DNA from: Rallus limicola
Lineage: Eukaryota > Chordata > Aves > Gruiformes > Rallidae
Reading direction: 5' to 3'
Assembly (NCBI GenBank): GCA_022605955.1
Contig: JAKCOZ010000012.1
Span: 20,927,015 to 20,991,014 of the forward strand
Length of the DNA stretch: 64,000 nucleotides
The position numbers and the translations under genes were made by a program. Positions 12,061 to 21,874 of this stretch are shown piece by piece. The notes under the pieces are model-generated. The model did not search any database, was not told the DNA's origin, and saw only the letters and a program-made list of their open reading frames with translations. Numbering within the stretch: the stretch's first letter is position 1; each line of letters starts with the position of its first letter.

Positions 12061-15000
12061 GGACCAGAACAATGTACGTGTAATGAAAAAAAAGCCAGGC
12101 TTTAAGTACAGGCAAAAAAAGGGAATCCTCTTTGAGTTGGCTGGATTCCTGGGCTGCCAGGAAACATAAAAATAGTATATGAGAGACAAAGGTAAATATC
12201 TAATAAATATTATACATTTTGTGCCTTTATTTACTTCGCAGTAATTACAGCGAGTAACACAGATTATATTATGAATCACAATGACACTCACAGTACTGAA
12301 CTTTTGCAACCACATCCTGTGGGATAATCCGTCCTGATCTCACAGGAGAGCCTTGCTTGAAACTTCAGAGGTGTGTGGCAGCTACTGGCACACACCCTTT
12401 TTCGTAACCTTGTTAAAATAAAACAAGTTTGGATTTGCTTAGCCATTGTAGCATGTAACACCTGGGTTACAGCAGCCCTGCTGCAAAGGGACCTCTGCTA
12501 TAACCGTGGGGTTAACGGGGTGCTCCTCAGGATTTCTGTTTGATAAGTTACTTTTTCATTTTGAGAAATATGGCTAGTTACATATTTAGCTTAAAAAAAA
12601 AAAATGAAAAAGTTAAAGCAATCCTTAGAGAATGATTAAAGCCAAAAAATGAATCTGTTCCTGTGTCTCTAACTCAGCTTGCTGTGCCTAAACTAATTAC
12701 TACAGGAACGCGGAGGCAGCCTGGTCTTGCATTGCTGGGTGTGCGCACAGAGAGGTTGTTTAACAACAGCCTGCCTGCTGTCATGGTACCCGCTGCCGGA
12801 GCATCGCCTCTCAAAGAAACAACCCCAGTCCACACCGAAACTATAGCTCTGCACCTGCGAAAACTAAACCCGCTGGGGCTCAGCCTGTGCTGCTTCCTAG
12901 AGTCAGGTCTGTGTCAGTATCTTCCTGTGGTGGCTGCTCTTTTTTTATTCTTCTCCACAGTCGTGAGAAACATCCGCAAATCCTCCCGGGGCCGGATTCT
13001 GGGTAGCAAGGGATGATATGCTTTCAACGTGACACTAATCGTGCAGGCTGGTGGCCCTGGGACAGCTCTTTCACTTCACCTTTCCTCTTACACCAGGAAC
13101 CGCTCTGGAAGCCCAAGGGGATGGTGCTGTCCTCTGCCCACAACAGCAGCTCCCTGTGGGCAGGGAGGCCCTGGGATGGCAGCAACAGAAACACTGTTTT
13201 TCCACTCACAAAAAAAACCAAAACAAACAAAAAACCCGGGGGGGGGGGGGGGGGGGGGGATGGGGATGTGCCCCAGCAGGAGCGGCTGTTTCCCAGGAGG
13301 AAAACAAGGTGCAGGAGCCCTCACTTGAAAGGGGCTGAAGCAGCTGGCATGTCTTCTCCTCTGGTTCTTTCACTTTTCCTTTAAAAATATGTTCCCCTGG
13401 CACTGATCTGAAAGCTGTCCTTGGTACAGCACGTTCACACGTATGTTTGTGTTCCTCTTAAAGCCTTTCAGGTTTGCTGGGCCTCTGGGAAGGAGGTCAG
13501 CAGCAATGAGACAGTCAAGCTTCGTTTGGTTACATCTCCCAGAACGTTGTCATCTGTGGGCTATGCCATTTGTGGGGGACCTGTTGGTAGCTTTTAAAAA
13601 TACAAGGATGAAACTGTCTAAGTGCAGAGCAGCCAAAGGTCTGTATTTAGGGAGATGCCAACTGGTTCATGTGTCTTACCACCACTGATCCACAGCAGCT
13701 CTAAATGTGTGCTAAGCGGTGTAACTCCTGTCCTGAAATTTTTGAAAGAGCCACTTCATGGCTGTTCATCACTGGGACTATTCACCTGGTCATGCTGCTC
13801 TTCTGCTCTTGGTGTCTATGCCAGGAAGCAGAAACCTCTGGGATCAATCTGGGTAAGTATATCAATGAGGTGATTGTTTTGGGACCAAATCCTCTCTGCG
13901 TTATGGAGATCTACAATGTACCTGTGTGTGTATACTTTAAAGCAACTGGTGAGAGTAAGTAGTAGTGCTATGGGCATGTTAATCAGCAATGTGTTAGATG
14001 TTTTTGATCATGTGTGTCCACTGATCAATTACTGATCGAATTGCACACCAAGGTAGTGGCAGATGCTCCCCACTCAGAAATAAGTCCCTTTCCCAGCATG
14101 TTTTTGCCTGTGAAGTGGTCCTCAGCAGTTGCAAGAACAGACACAGTCCCTTCAAACTGGTAAACTTCCATTTCCTTTCTCTGTATGTACAAAGACAATT
14201 AATTTAGAGGTTTGTTTTGGTTTTGTTTAATTGGTATCTTCCTTACATTAAAGGAAAAAGTAAGTCTTAGAGTATGAAAGCCACAGGCCTTAACTGTTAA
14301 GTGTTCCAGATTTAGAGTCATGGATACCGGGAAGTCACTAGGGTGTGGGTGTACCTATCTCTGCTCCTACCCGCTCTTGGCTGCATCATTAGGGCTAAAG
14401 GTGCCTTTGTGGTTTCTATTAAACCACTTTGTGACGCAGACTAAAACGAGCATCCTTGTGGGGCATCAGACGGTCTGCGCGGGGAGCCTGACTCTGACTC
14501 CAGCACCCATCCCTCCTCTGCCCATCGTGCTTTCCCCGGTAGGAGCCTGTCTGTTCTCCTGTTTAAGTCAACTGGGTTTAAGTCCTGCTTGTTTAAATAT
14601 CAGGTTTAACTGGGGCTTGCCTGCATATCAAAGGCAATATGGTAATTTTTAGGAGGGAAAGGGTTTGCCCTGTGCTGGCCAGACTTGTCCCTGCTCTCCC
14701 TGTTGCAAAACGTGGTGCTGAGTCACAGCCGTTTCTCACCCGGCAAATGCTCAGTGCTGTGTTTGTATAGGATGGGGTCCCGTAATTGCATGGTGCAACT
14801 GGGAGAGCCTAAAAGCGAACAAGGCACATTCCTGCTCTGCTGATACTTTACGTGCTGCCGTGCGTGGCAAGCTTCATTCGGGCACCTGGACTGTGTGGTG
14901 AACTGCACTTGAACTTGCTTTTCTGAAGCCAGTCATCTTAATTCCTACTGATGTCCTGGTATCTCGGTGGACCTTTGGTCTCACCCCAATCTGCAAAAGA

Positions 15001-15120
15001 TTTATGGATATTATATAGATTTAACACAATACCATGGCTTTTATTATTTGCTGGAAAAATGTTAATAAAAAACAAGTATTACAGATGCAGTTTAATCCCT
15101 GAAGTGATTTTTGAGTAGAA
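12061..15120. other. Upstream non-coding DNA, no gene seen
   Basis: No supported gene. The stretch is more A-rich on the plus strand than the region right of the CpG island. It includes an A-rich run near 12592-12604 and a long G homopolymer at 13238-13259 (listed separately). ORFs around 13013-13403 exist only because the C/G homopolymer is open in several frames. Confidence 0.6.
13205..13265 (+). repeat. A/C-rich run followed by a 22-base G homopolymer
   Basis: A stretch of CAAAACAAACAAAAAACCC is followed by 22 uninterrupted G residues at 13238-13259, then ATGGGGATG. Such a run can form G-quadruplex structures. It is also a spot where sequencing and assembly length are unreliable. Confidence 0.9.
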
Positions 15121-15124
15121 TGCA

Positions 15125-15262
15125 TGAATTATTAATTGTTGTTATTGTTATTATTGCAGTGCATACCTCTCTCGCAGGACACTGTGAGGATTAATTAATT
15201 CTTGTAAAGATGTAAAAGGCCATATAGGTGTCAAGGGTTATGACTAAAGTGCTTTGAAAATG
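15125..15262 (+). mobile_element. Ancient MIR-like amniote SINE fragment
   Basis: The sequence GTTATTATTGCAGTGCATACCTCT...GACACTGTGAGGATTAATTAATTCTTGTAAAGATG, followed by AAAGTGCTTTGAAAATGG, parallels the 3' half of MIR-type SINEs. The consensus order is 'aataatagtacctacctcacagggttgttgtgaggattaaatgaaatgtaaagcgctttg'. It lies in the opposite orientation to the copy at 11830-12060. Divergence is high, so boundaries are approximate. Confidence 0.6.
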
Positions 15263-15282
15263 GAAACCATTCTGAGAGTGCC

Positions 15283-15350
15283 AAGTATTATTATTTATGG
15301 AGTCTGGGCAGTGTGCTTGGTGCTGTGCAAACACTGGTCCAGTTATTGCA
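15283..15350 (+). mobile_element. Ancient amniote LINE/SINE tail fragment (L3/CR1-like)
   Basis: A TATTATTATTTATGGAGTCTGGGCAGTGTGCTTGGTGCTGTGCAAACACTGGTCC-like stretch resembles an old amniote repeat end with the core 'cattgtgctaggtgctgtacaaacac'. It directly follows the MIR-like fragment. The family assignment is from memory and could be wrong. Confidence 0.4.
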
Positions 15351-15609
15351 AATATTTGCTTATACGTGCTTAGTAGGCTGAGCACTCACTGTTACACGTA
15401 AATTCAACTATTTTAAGGATATGTCTTACAAACATGGCTGTAAGAAGACTTTCCAGTAGTTGGGATGAAAATGCCATGGACAGTGAGCAGCTGTGTTACT
15501 GAAGCATTTTGAAGACATGCTTTTCTCCAAACACATGGATGAACTAAGGCCTTAGATCCGTTCCAGTTCCGCATCGAAGACTTAGGCCGTGGTCCCATCT
15601 TTCTCACCG

Positions 15610-15675
15610 AGAGGAGTTTGGGGTTGGACCCGATGATCTCTCAAGATCACTTCCAACGCCTATGATTCTATGAAA
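15610..15675 (+). mobile_element. CR1 LINE 3' tail fragment
   Basis: The sequence GAGTTTGGGGTTGGACCCGATGATCTCTCAAGATCACTTCCAACGCC, followed by TATGATTCTATGA, is a textbook CR1 3' end in plus orientation with two copies of the terminal octamer. The 5' side is truncated within about 70 bp, leaving only the non-coding tail. Confidence 0.9.
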
Positions 15676-17579
15676 CATAACAACTCTTACTGTTTAGAAG
15701 TGCCTCTCCCAGCTCAAGGCAAAGCCAACTCCCTAAGCTCAGCTCACTGACTGAACAACCCGCCGCAAACCATAACCTGCTCAACTGCCCTGTGTTACCC
15801 AACATCCGTTCTTGGAAACCTCTGAAAGTGAGAACCTCCCTCCTGTACACTCTGGAAGTGGCCCTGGCAGCTCTGAGCCCAGCTGCATATTTGGGCAACA
15901 GAACTGCAAAGTTTAAAGTTCATCACGGAGAGTTAAGGCCTTTGTGCAGTGCTGTGAGGCGTTTGCCTCTGTGAAGAAAGAGAAACCAGAACCAAACGGA
16001 TGGGGTGCGGTTATTAAAGCATCAATCTGCCAGAATGCACTTTGTGGCTTCTGCAGAGCAGGACATATACCTGGGTAATCACCCCGTCGGGTACATCACT
16101 GAGTTAAAAACGAAAGCCTACCACTCCGGAGTCATGCCTGAATATCTGGAGAATGCTAGACCACAGAAACCTTCAGCCAGATGACAGCACGTTGTTGCTG
16201 CTCAGCAGATGGATAGGAAGATGTGGTTCATAGTTCCTGTGGGTCAAACAACGCACCCTTGAGAGGTGTTTCCGCCTCCGGTTTCTCACACAAGTTTCTG
16301 TACCTCCTCTTTCTATTTCATAGACTTCTCACAGCTCTTCCCATACGCTTGGCAGGCCCCTGTAAGAGCTCACGTATTAACCTCCTCTTGCCTTAGGCCA
16401 CATGCATGCCCCTTCCTCTCCCCACTCTTACTGCTTATCTTCTTTTACCTGGGAAACAAAGCAGAGTATCAAGAGGTTAAACTCCTTTAGAAACATGGAC
16501 AGATTTGAGATTGTAATGCACGGAGGTGTTAATGAGTCCCTTGTGCCTTTTTCTCTCCCCTTTTTAAATGTCCCAACCTTCAGCAAAGTGATCAAGTTTT
16601 TAAATTGACCTGGATACAGTCTTCAAAAAATTATCACCTCTTTATATCCCTAAAGCAGACGATCTACAAGCCATTATCGAGAAAGTGGCCCAGTTGGGCC
16701 ATCAAAATCATTACAGAAATAAATGTTGAACATTTATTTTTGGTTTGCAATTACAAATATCCTCCCTGACTTTTTAGGAATACTCTGGTTTCCTCATGTA
16801 ACTTAGACCTCTTCAAACACATGGATTGAAGGCCCAGGGCTTTCTCAGAATGAAAATGTTTTGCAATGCAAAAAAAAAAAAAAAAAAATCCATCTTCTTC
16901 AGGTATTTAAATATTGTTCTTCATAAAAGAAGGGAAAATGCATAGGCCTGACCTGAAAAAAATGAGCACTGTGAGACGATCCTACAGCCAGAGACACACA
17001 TATCTGCTTCTATCAGGGCGTTGTGGAGTTAAGGGCTCCCAGCCGCTTCCAAGATGAGGCTCAGGTAAGAAAAATCAGCCTATGACACATCTCAGTCTTC
17101 GGCTGAATGTAAAAGCCATTCTTAACTCCAGAACTGCCACTGCGGACTAACATGAATCTCCAGCAATGCCAAGCTCTCATCACAACAAAAAACCCAAATC
17201 CCTCCCAAAAGCACGCTACATTTGTGGCCCCTCTGCTTGCCAGCCACAGTAAAAACAAGCTCTGGAGAAGCGCCGTTGTGCAGAGGCCCCGTTTAGAGTT
17301 GGGCTGATGTGTGTGGTGAGCCTTTGGTGGAGGCATGGATGACATCCGACGTCACTGTTAGATGCACCCGTGGTCTGTGGTCACCGGGACTCTGCATGAG
17401 TGCCAACGCACGGACACGAGGGTGTTGGACCAATGCCTGAGTGCATGAAAAGCTACTGCAGAAACATTTAAAATGGAAAGGGCTGCCTAGTGACAAATGT
17501 GGTTTTGATTAACAAAGGTCGTGTTAAAAATAACCCCAAACAAACCTGCGATACAAACAATGAACGGCATTTTAATTCT
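15676..17579. other. Upstream non-coding DNA left of the CpG island
   Basis: No supported gene. An uninterrupted A-run lies at 16870-16888. ORFs are short and unrecognised. The part next to the island (about 17480-17600) is AT-rich with TTAATTCTTAAAAAC-type words and could be part of the regulatory flank of the promoter. Confidence 0.6.
16870..16888 (+). repeat. Poly(A) homopolymer, 19 bases
   Basis: Nineteen uninterrupted A residues are preceded by TTTTGCAATGC. There is no adjacent SINE or processed-gene sequence that I recognise, so this is listed simply as a homopolymer. Confidence 0.9.
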
Positions 17580-18023
17580 TAAAAACAGAACACTACCCAG
17601 GTAGGGCGCGACGTTATTAGCGTGGAGAATTATATGCATTAAATAAAATTACAGGGTAAGAGGCAGTAACGGACCCAGGCGCAGGCCTCCCGCCGAACCG
17701 CGGCACCCGCGCGGGCCTGGATCCCCAAGGCCTGGCACCATCGGCGGCTGCGACGGCTACGAGAGGGAAACAAAACCGCCGCGTTGAATCCTGCATTTAC
17801 ATAAGCGCTGCTGGCAGCGGAGCGCAATTAATGGCTTTCCTAGAAAAACTTCCAAGGCCGCGCCACAGCTCTCGGGTGGTTGCGGGGCCCGCCGCTCCTC
17901 AGGCGCCGACCACCAGCGCCCCGAGGCGCGGACGGCCTCCCTTTCCCGTCAGGGCCGCGGGAGGCCTCCCCGCAGCCCGCCTCCCCTCACGCACGCCCGG
18001 CCGCCGCTGCGCCTGCCCGGAGA

Positions 18024-18260
18024 GCGCGGGGAGAGGAGAGGAGAGGAGGGGGGTGGCGTGTGAGGGAAGAGAGTGGAAAGGAAGGCGGGAGGGAGCGAGA
18101 CAGGGGGTCCCTCCGCTCCGGCTGCCGACCCCCGCGCTGTTAGGGCGGTGGGTTTGTTTAGCCGGGCGGCCGCAGCAGGCCGGCCCTGCTCCTCCTCGCC
18201 TGGCCTCGCCTCCTGACTCTTTCCCTTCCCTCCCTTCCCTTCTTCCCTTCCCTCAGCGGC
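18024..18260. repeat. Polypurine then polypyrimidine mirror tracts in the CpG island
   Basis: On the plus strand, a GGAGAGGAGAGGAGAGG-type purine tract occurs at about 18029-18050, with further GGGAA/GGAAGG purine sequence to about 18100. A CCCTTCCCTCCCTTCCC-type pyrimidine tract occurs at about 18219-18255. Such tracts are common in vertebrate promoters and can adopt triplex structures. They contribute to the open but meaningless ORFs on both strands here. Confidence 0.7.
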
Positions 18261-18404
18261 GGCGCTTTCTCTGGCGCCCATTTCCGTGCGGCTGGCCACC
18301 CTCTCTCCCCGCGCGGAGTGTCTGAGGGCCGCTGGCTGCTCCGAGCCGCTTGGCTCCTTCCCTTAGTAACAGCTCCTACATTCTGCCTCAGTTCCTCCTC
18401 AATC

Positions 18405-18840
18405 TAAATCACACACACACACAGAGATATTACTTTCCCCCCTCCTTCCCCAGGACTTAATCTCTAACCCCCCCTCTCTCTCTCTCCCCACCCTCCCCCT
18501 CCCCCCGGCCCCTGGCTCGGGATATAATTGAATATCACAGCACTACTCGCTGGGTTTTTTTTTTCTTCCTCCTCCTGTGTGTGTGGTTGTGTGGTGGGGT
18601 TTTTTTTTTTTGGTTTTTTTTTTTTTTCCTGTGTGGTGTTTTTTTTTTTCTCTCCCTCCTCCTCCTCTTGGTGTGGACACCTCAGCTAAAAAAAATAATA
18701 ATTATATATATATAATATTACGTATACGTGTGTACACAGACACACACACACACACACACAGGGACACGCAGATGTGTGTATATATCTACATGGCTGTATA
18801 AAAAAAAAAAAAGAAAAAAAAGGAGGAGAGACAAACAAGG
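18405..18840 (+). repeat. Low-complexity cluster in the putative 5' UTR
   Basis: The order is as follows: a (CA)n run near 18409-18422; CT-rich runs to about 18500; several T-runs of 9-14 bases interspersed with GTGTGG at about 18555-18650; a TA-rich TTATATATATATAATATTA stretch at about 18702-18720; a (CA)n run at about 18737-18760; and an A-rich run at about 18799-18820. All lie between the two CpG cores and just before the exon 1 donor. They would be transcribed as 5' UTR if transcription starts near the TATA-like word at 18529. Confidence 0.85.
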
Positions 18841-18904
18841 GTGAATTTCTTGTGCCTCCATTCCCAAGGAAGGGGGGAGCAGCCGCTCCGCCGCTACTCG
18901 CAAG
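18560..18904 (+). other. Putative first exon (5' UTR, start approximate)
   Basis: The right end is supported by a strong donor: CTCGCAAG followed by GTAAGGACC at 18905. The left end is a guess, placed shortly after the TATA-like GATATAATTG at 18529. The frame that would continue into the candidate exon at 21785 is open from 18702 to 18904 but contains no ATG. Another frame contains a short upstream ORF with ATG at 18772 and stop at 18799-18801. I therefore call it untranslated or largely so. The gene is unidentified. A minus-strand reading of the same DNA shows no comparable donor/acceptor pair. Confidence 0.5.
18772..18801 (+). CDS. Possible upstream ORF in 5' UTR (9 codons)
   Basis: An ATG at 18772 opens a nine-residue reading frame ending in TAA at 18799-18801, within the putative exon 1. 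A second ATG at 18790 is in the same frame. Short uORFs like this are common in long 5' UTRs of regulatory genes and can dampen translation. Its use depends on the true start of transcription, which is not known. Confidence 0.2.
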   Translation: MCVYIYMAV

Positions 18905-18994
18905 GTAAGGACCGGGGCGCTCCACCACCGAGCCCCCGCGGGCCGAGTGCGGGGCGGGAAGGGGCCGCGGCCGGGCCGGGCCGAGCCGGGCCGG

Positions 18995-19040
18995 GGTGGG
19001 GGGGTAAAGTGGGGGGGGGGGAGGGGGGAGGGCGCCCTGT
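18995..19040 (+). repeat. G-rich tract with G-quadruplex potential (+ strand)
   Basis: The sequence has at least four runs of five or more G separated by short loops: GGGGTGGGGGGGTAAAG followed by a longer G-run and GAGGGGGGAGGG. It lies about 100-130 bp downstream of the exon 1 donor, on the non-template strand, a frequent position for promoter-proximal G4 motifs and R-loops. Confidence 0.75.
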
Positions 19041-19084
19041 TTGTCTCTGTGGCGGTTGGAGGCGGGAGGGGGATGGGCGCCCGC

Positions 19085-19145
19085 CTAACGCCAGCCGCAG
19101 CCCCCCCCCCCCCCCTCACCTCTCCCCCCGCCCCCCCACCCCTTT
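19085..19145 (+). repeat. C-rich tract (i-motif / minus-strand G4 potential)
   Basis: Three long C-runs (AGCCCCC..., CTCTCCCCCCG and CGCCCCCCCACCCC) lie in 60 bp, so the minus strand could fold as a G-quadruplex. With the G-rich tract just before it, this gives G4 motifs on both strands within 150 bp. Confidence 0.7.
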
Positions 19146-19449
19146 ATTTTTTTAATTAATGCTTGTGGGGTGCGGGGGGGTGTGTGCTCCCGTGGGTCTG
19201 GGGTGCGGGGGGTGTGTATGGTTTGTGGTTTGTGGTGTTTTTTGTACAGCAAACGGCATCCCCCCTCCCCCCTCTGCGCCGCTGGCCTCCCCTCCCCCCA
19301 CCGACTTCATTTTTTTAAAAAAGGGATTTTTGGGGGGACACACATCAGCTTCTGCAGCGAATGGCACACCGGAGCCATGGCGAGCAGCCTATTTTTAGCC
19401 CGATTTGTGTGGAGAAGCGCCTTCCCCTCCCCCTCACCGCATATTTACT

Positions 19450-19520
19450 TATGGGGGGGAGGGGAAGGGAGAAAAAAGTGGGGTGGGGGTGGGGGGTCCT
19501 GGCCGGGGCGAACTCCTCCG
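19450..19520 (+). repeat. Second G-rich tract with G-quadruplex potential
   Basis: Successive runs GGGGGGGAGGGGAAGGG, GTGGGGTGGGGGTGGGGGG and GGCCGGGG occur within about 70 bp near the right end of the CpG island. The motif count exceeds the four G-runs needed for a quadruplex. Confidence 0.75.
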
Positions 19521-21416
19521 AGTGGGGGAGGGGCGGGCACTCCTCCCCCCCTCGGTAGAGTTGGCCCCCTGCCCTTGAGGGGTTTTTTGGGGGGGACACA
19601 CATGGGCCATGCCCGACGCCTGACCCCCTCCCCCCAGGCCTAAGCAGCCAAGTTATTGATCAATTTTCCTGCGAAAGTTTAGGGTGGAACGAGGAATACC
19701 CCGCGGTGGCAGGGAGCAGGCCCAGTTTGGGGAACAAAATAAGCTTTTTTTATACTTTACATGGGGTCTCTCTCTCTGGGGCTTGCCCCTCTCCAAAAGC
19801 CTGGTGCAAACTGTACGTTGCATCTTTTGGATGGGCTTGTTACAGTCCATGTGATGTCTGTTTCCTTGGTAGAGGATATAGGTCCTGCAACACAGCACAA
19901 CATGTGGCTTGTTATTATTGTTGTGCCCCTCCCCCCCGAAAGTGTTAAATTTATCGTGTTGTTCCAGGTGAATTTAATCTTTCATCACCAAATTTCCTTT
20001 TAAGGCAGCTTGAGAGAATAAAAGTCTCCCCTCAGTCTTCTGCTTCATCCCCTCAAACAGCAAACTTTGTGCTTTATGGTAGAGGCTTGTTGCTGCAGAT
20101 GACACGTGAGTCTGGAGGAAAGTTTGGTTTGTAGGTCGCTGTGTAGGAAAGTGAAGTTTGCTGGTGGAGTTTTTACTACTCTCTGGTGTGCTTAACTTCC
20201 TCGTTTTCCTGTCTCTGTAAATCAAATTCCTGACTGATTTATGGGGGGGATAGGGGGGAGGGGGAATCACAAAACATGCTCTGTCTTTATTATCAAAGTA
20301 TGAGAGGCATGATCGGGAGAACCAAGTCTTTGTTGTGGGGGGAAAAAAAACCCAAAGGTATATTCTGGGCTTGTCTGACTCTCCTGTCCTGCCCTGCTGT
20401 ACTATAATGAACGTCTGAGCAGGGTAAATGTCTGAACAAGGTCCTTTGGTGTTGCTGGTCTCTACCCTTTGGGTGTCCTCAGGGCAGCGGTTTGTGCCCC
20501 TTTGAGAGAGAGGATACCATTTGCAAAGCTAGTGTTGGGTTTTGGGTTGTTCCTGAGCTTTGGAGTGCAGTGGGTTGTTTTGGTCCCTCTTCTTGCTCCG
20601 AGTGACCTGAAGGCTGGTCTGCCTGAGGCGCACACTGGATTTGGGGCCTTGCTTTGGACTCGATGCCTTAACCACCCTTTCAGAATGCCTTTCAAGTGAG
20701 GACTGGTCCTGCAAACTCTCCTGTGTGTCCCTGAATTTAAGTGCTTGTGTACCTGTTTGTGGATGAGCATCCAGAGTTCCTTTCCTCTTAGCCATAGCAA
20801 AAAAAGGCTGTGGTGTCATGATAGTGCTTCATGGGCTGGTGGTGCCCTGTGAAAGATCATAGCAAACTTTCAGTGATTTCTTGTGGGTTTGTTTGTTTTG
20901 GTTTGGGTTTTTTTCCCCCATTGTTTTTGATTAAGGTCTGGTGGAATGGCAGAGTATTGTTTTATTTACCTAAGGTCACCTGAGCCTGTATGCTGTCCCT
21001 GTCTTAAGTTTTCTTAGGGGAAGGTGGATTTGTCTTCATGAGAACAGGGTCCATGTGGTACAGCGTCCTGGGAACTTGGTGGCATGCCTCCCAAACTGTT
21101 ACTGAGAACACCTGGAAAATACGTAGCTCTCACCCCATGAGGAAAGGGGAAGGAAATGTAATTTAAATGCATGAAGAAAGTTGGGCTTTGGAATTTTTTT
21201 TTAAAGACTGTGCAAGAATTTCTGATTTTTGTTCATTTAAACGTGCACAGCCATAATACATGTGCATAGCATAAAGAATGCAATGATTACATGAGATTTT
21301 GTTGCTGAAGCTTTTTTTTTCCTCCCCCTTCAAACAGGTAGTTATGATTTTTTTTTCCTGTTGGGCTTTTTTATATGAATACTTCTTTCAGTTTTACTCT
21401 ATATATGGTAATTATT

Positions 21417-21470
21417 GATGTTTGTGTAACGCTTTGAAGTTGTAAGGCACGGTATAAGTGCTAAGTACCC
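21417..21470 (+). mobile_element. Ancient MIR-like SINE 3' fragment
   Basis: The sequence TGATGTTTGTGTAACGCTTTGAAG...GGCACGGTATAAGTGCTAAGTA follows the end of MIR-type elements ('tgtttgtaaagcgctttgagat...aaggcgctatataagtgcaaagta'). It is short and diverged. Confidence 0.5.
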
Positions 21471-21784
21471 AACAGCGGTACTTCATAGTCATTTTCCCAT
21501 CATGAAAGAGTTTGATGCTAAAAAAGTGCTACAGCCCTAAGCATAAAGAGGCTCTGGATGGATTAGGGGAAATGGTCAAAATTGCTTGTAATGTTGCTTT
21601 CAGGTAATATTTTTTAGTGAGGAACTGCAGATCTGAGTAATGTAAAGCAAACTGAGTTATTTTACCTAACTTGATTTTTGGTTCTGGAATTTAATTTAAC
21701 ACGGGCTTCACATTTGAGTCAGAATGTGTTTGCTGTTACAGATTTTGTAGTGGTAGTAAAACTACCTCATCTTTGCTCCCCTAG

Positions 21785-21874
21785 ACCCTACAAGGATGTA
21801 ATCCCGCGGAAGTCAGGAAGTCCGGTAAAGAAACACACACGCAAGTTTGAACCTCAGCGGTCTAGTTCAGTTGA
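21785..21874 (+). CDS. Candidate internal coding exon of an unidentified gene
   Basis: A polypyrimidine tract and AG (TTTGCTCCCCTAG) end at 21784, and a consensus donor GTAAGT starts at 21875. The enclosed 90 nt are open in a frame that enters and leaves in the same phase (first base completes a codon; last two bases begin one), so the exon could be skipped without a frameshift. The peptide is basic and serine-rich, starting PYKDVIPRKSGSPVKK and ending FEPQRSSSV, resembling a disordered linker with phosphorylatable SP/RS motifs. It has about five CpGs in 90 bp while its flanks have almost none, which favours coding. Exon 1's open frame joins it through an Arg codon split AG|A, but no in-frame ATG is visible upstream. 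I do not recognise the protein. It could instead be a UTR exon with a chance ORF. Confidence 0.45.

Larger units (their letters stand above)
17580..19645. promoter_or_regulatory. CpG island promoter region
   Basis: CpG dinucleotides are dense in two cores, about 17660-18350 and about 18870-19645, and rare almost everywhere else in the window. Between the cores (about 18360-18860) lies a pyrimidine-, TA- and CA-rich stretch. GC-box-like words are frequent, for example the repeated GGGCCGGGCCG near 18970-19000. A TATA-like GATATAATTG lies at 18529-18538. A strong splice donor (CAAG|GTAAGG) follows at 18904/18905. Together these suggest a plus-strand promoter of a broadly expressed or developmental gene. 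The island is large enough that a divergent minus-strand transcript is also possible, but I found no clear minus-strand exon. Confidence 0.85.
18905..21784 (+). other. Putative intron 1
   Basis: The stretch between the exon 1 donor and the acceptor at 21784 begins with very GC- and G-rich island sequence (to about 19645). It then becomes AT-rich, with T-runs at about 21192, 21311 and 21347. ORFs in the island part arise from G/C homopolymers and are not supported. A MIR-like fragment lies at 21417-21470. Confidence 0.45.

Noticed and set aside
13013..13403. Cluster of five ORFs on both strands
   Set aside because: All contain poly-Gly or poly-Pro encoded by the 22-base G homopolymer, which is open in every frame.
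17831..19643. Many GC-rich ORFs (up to 164 codons) in the CpG island
   Set aside because: CpG-island DNA is stop-poor on both strands; the peptides are Pro/Arg/Gly-rich low complexity and conflict with each other in frame and strand.
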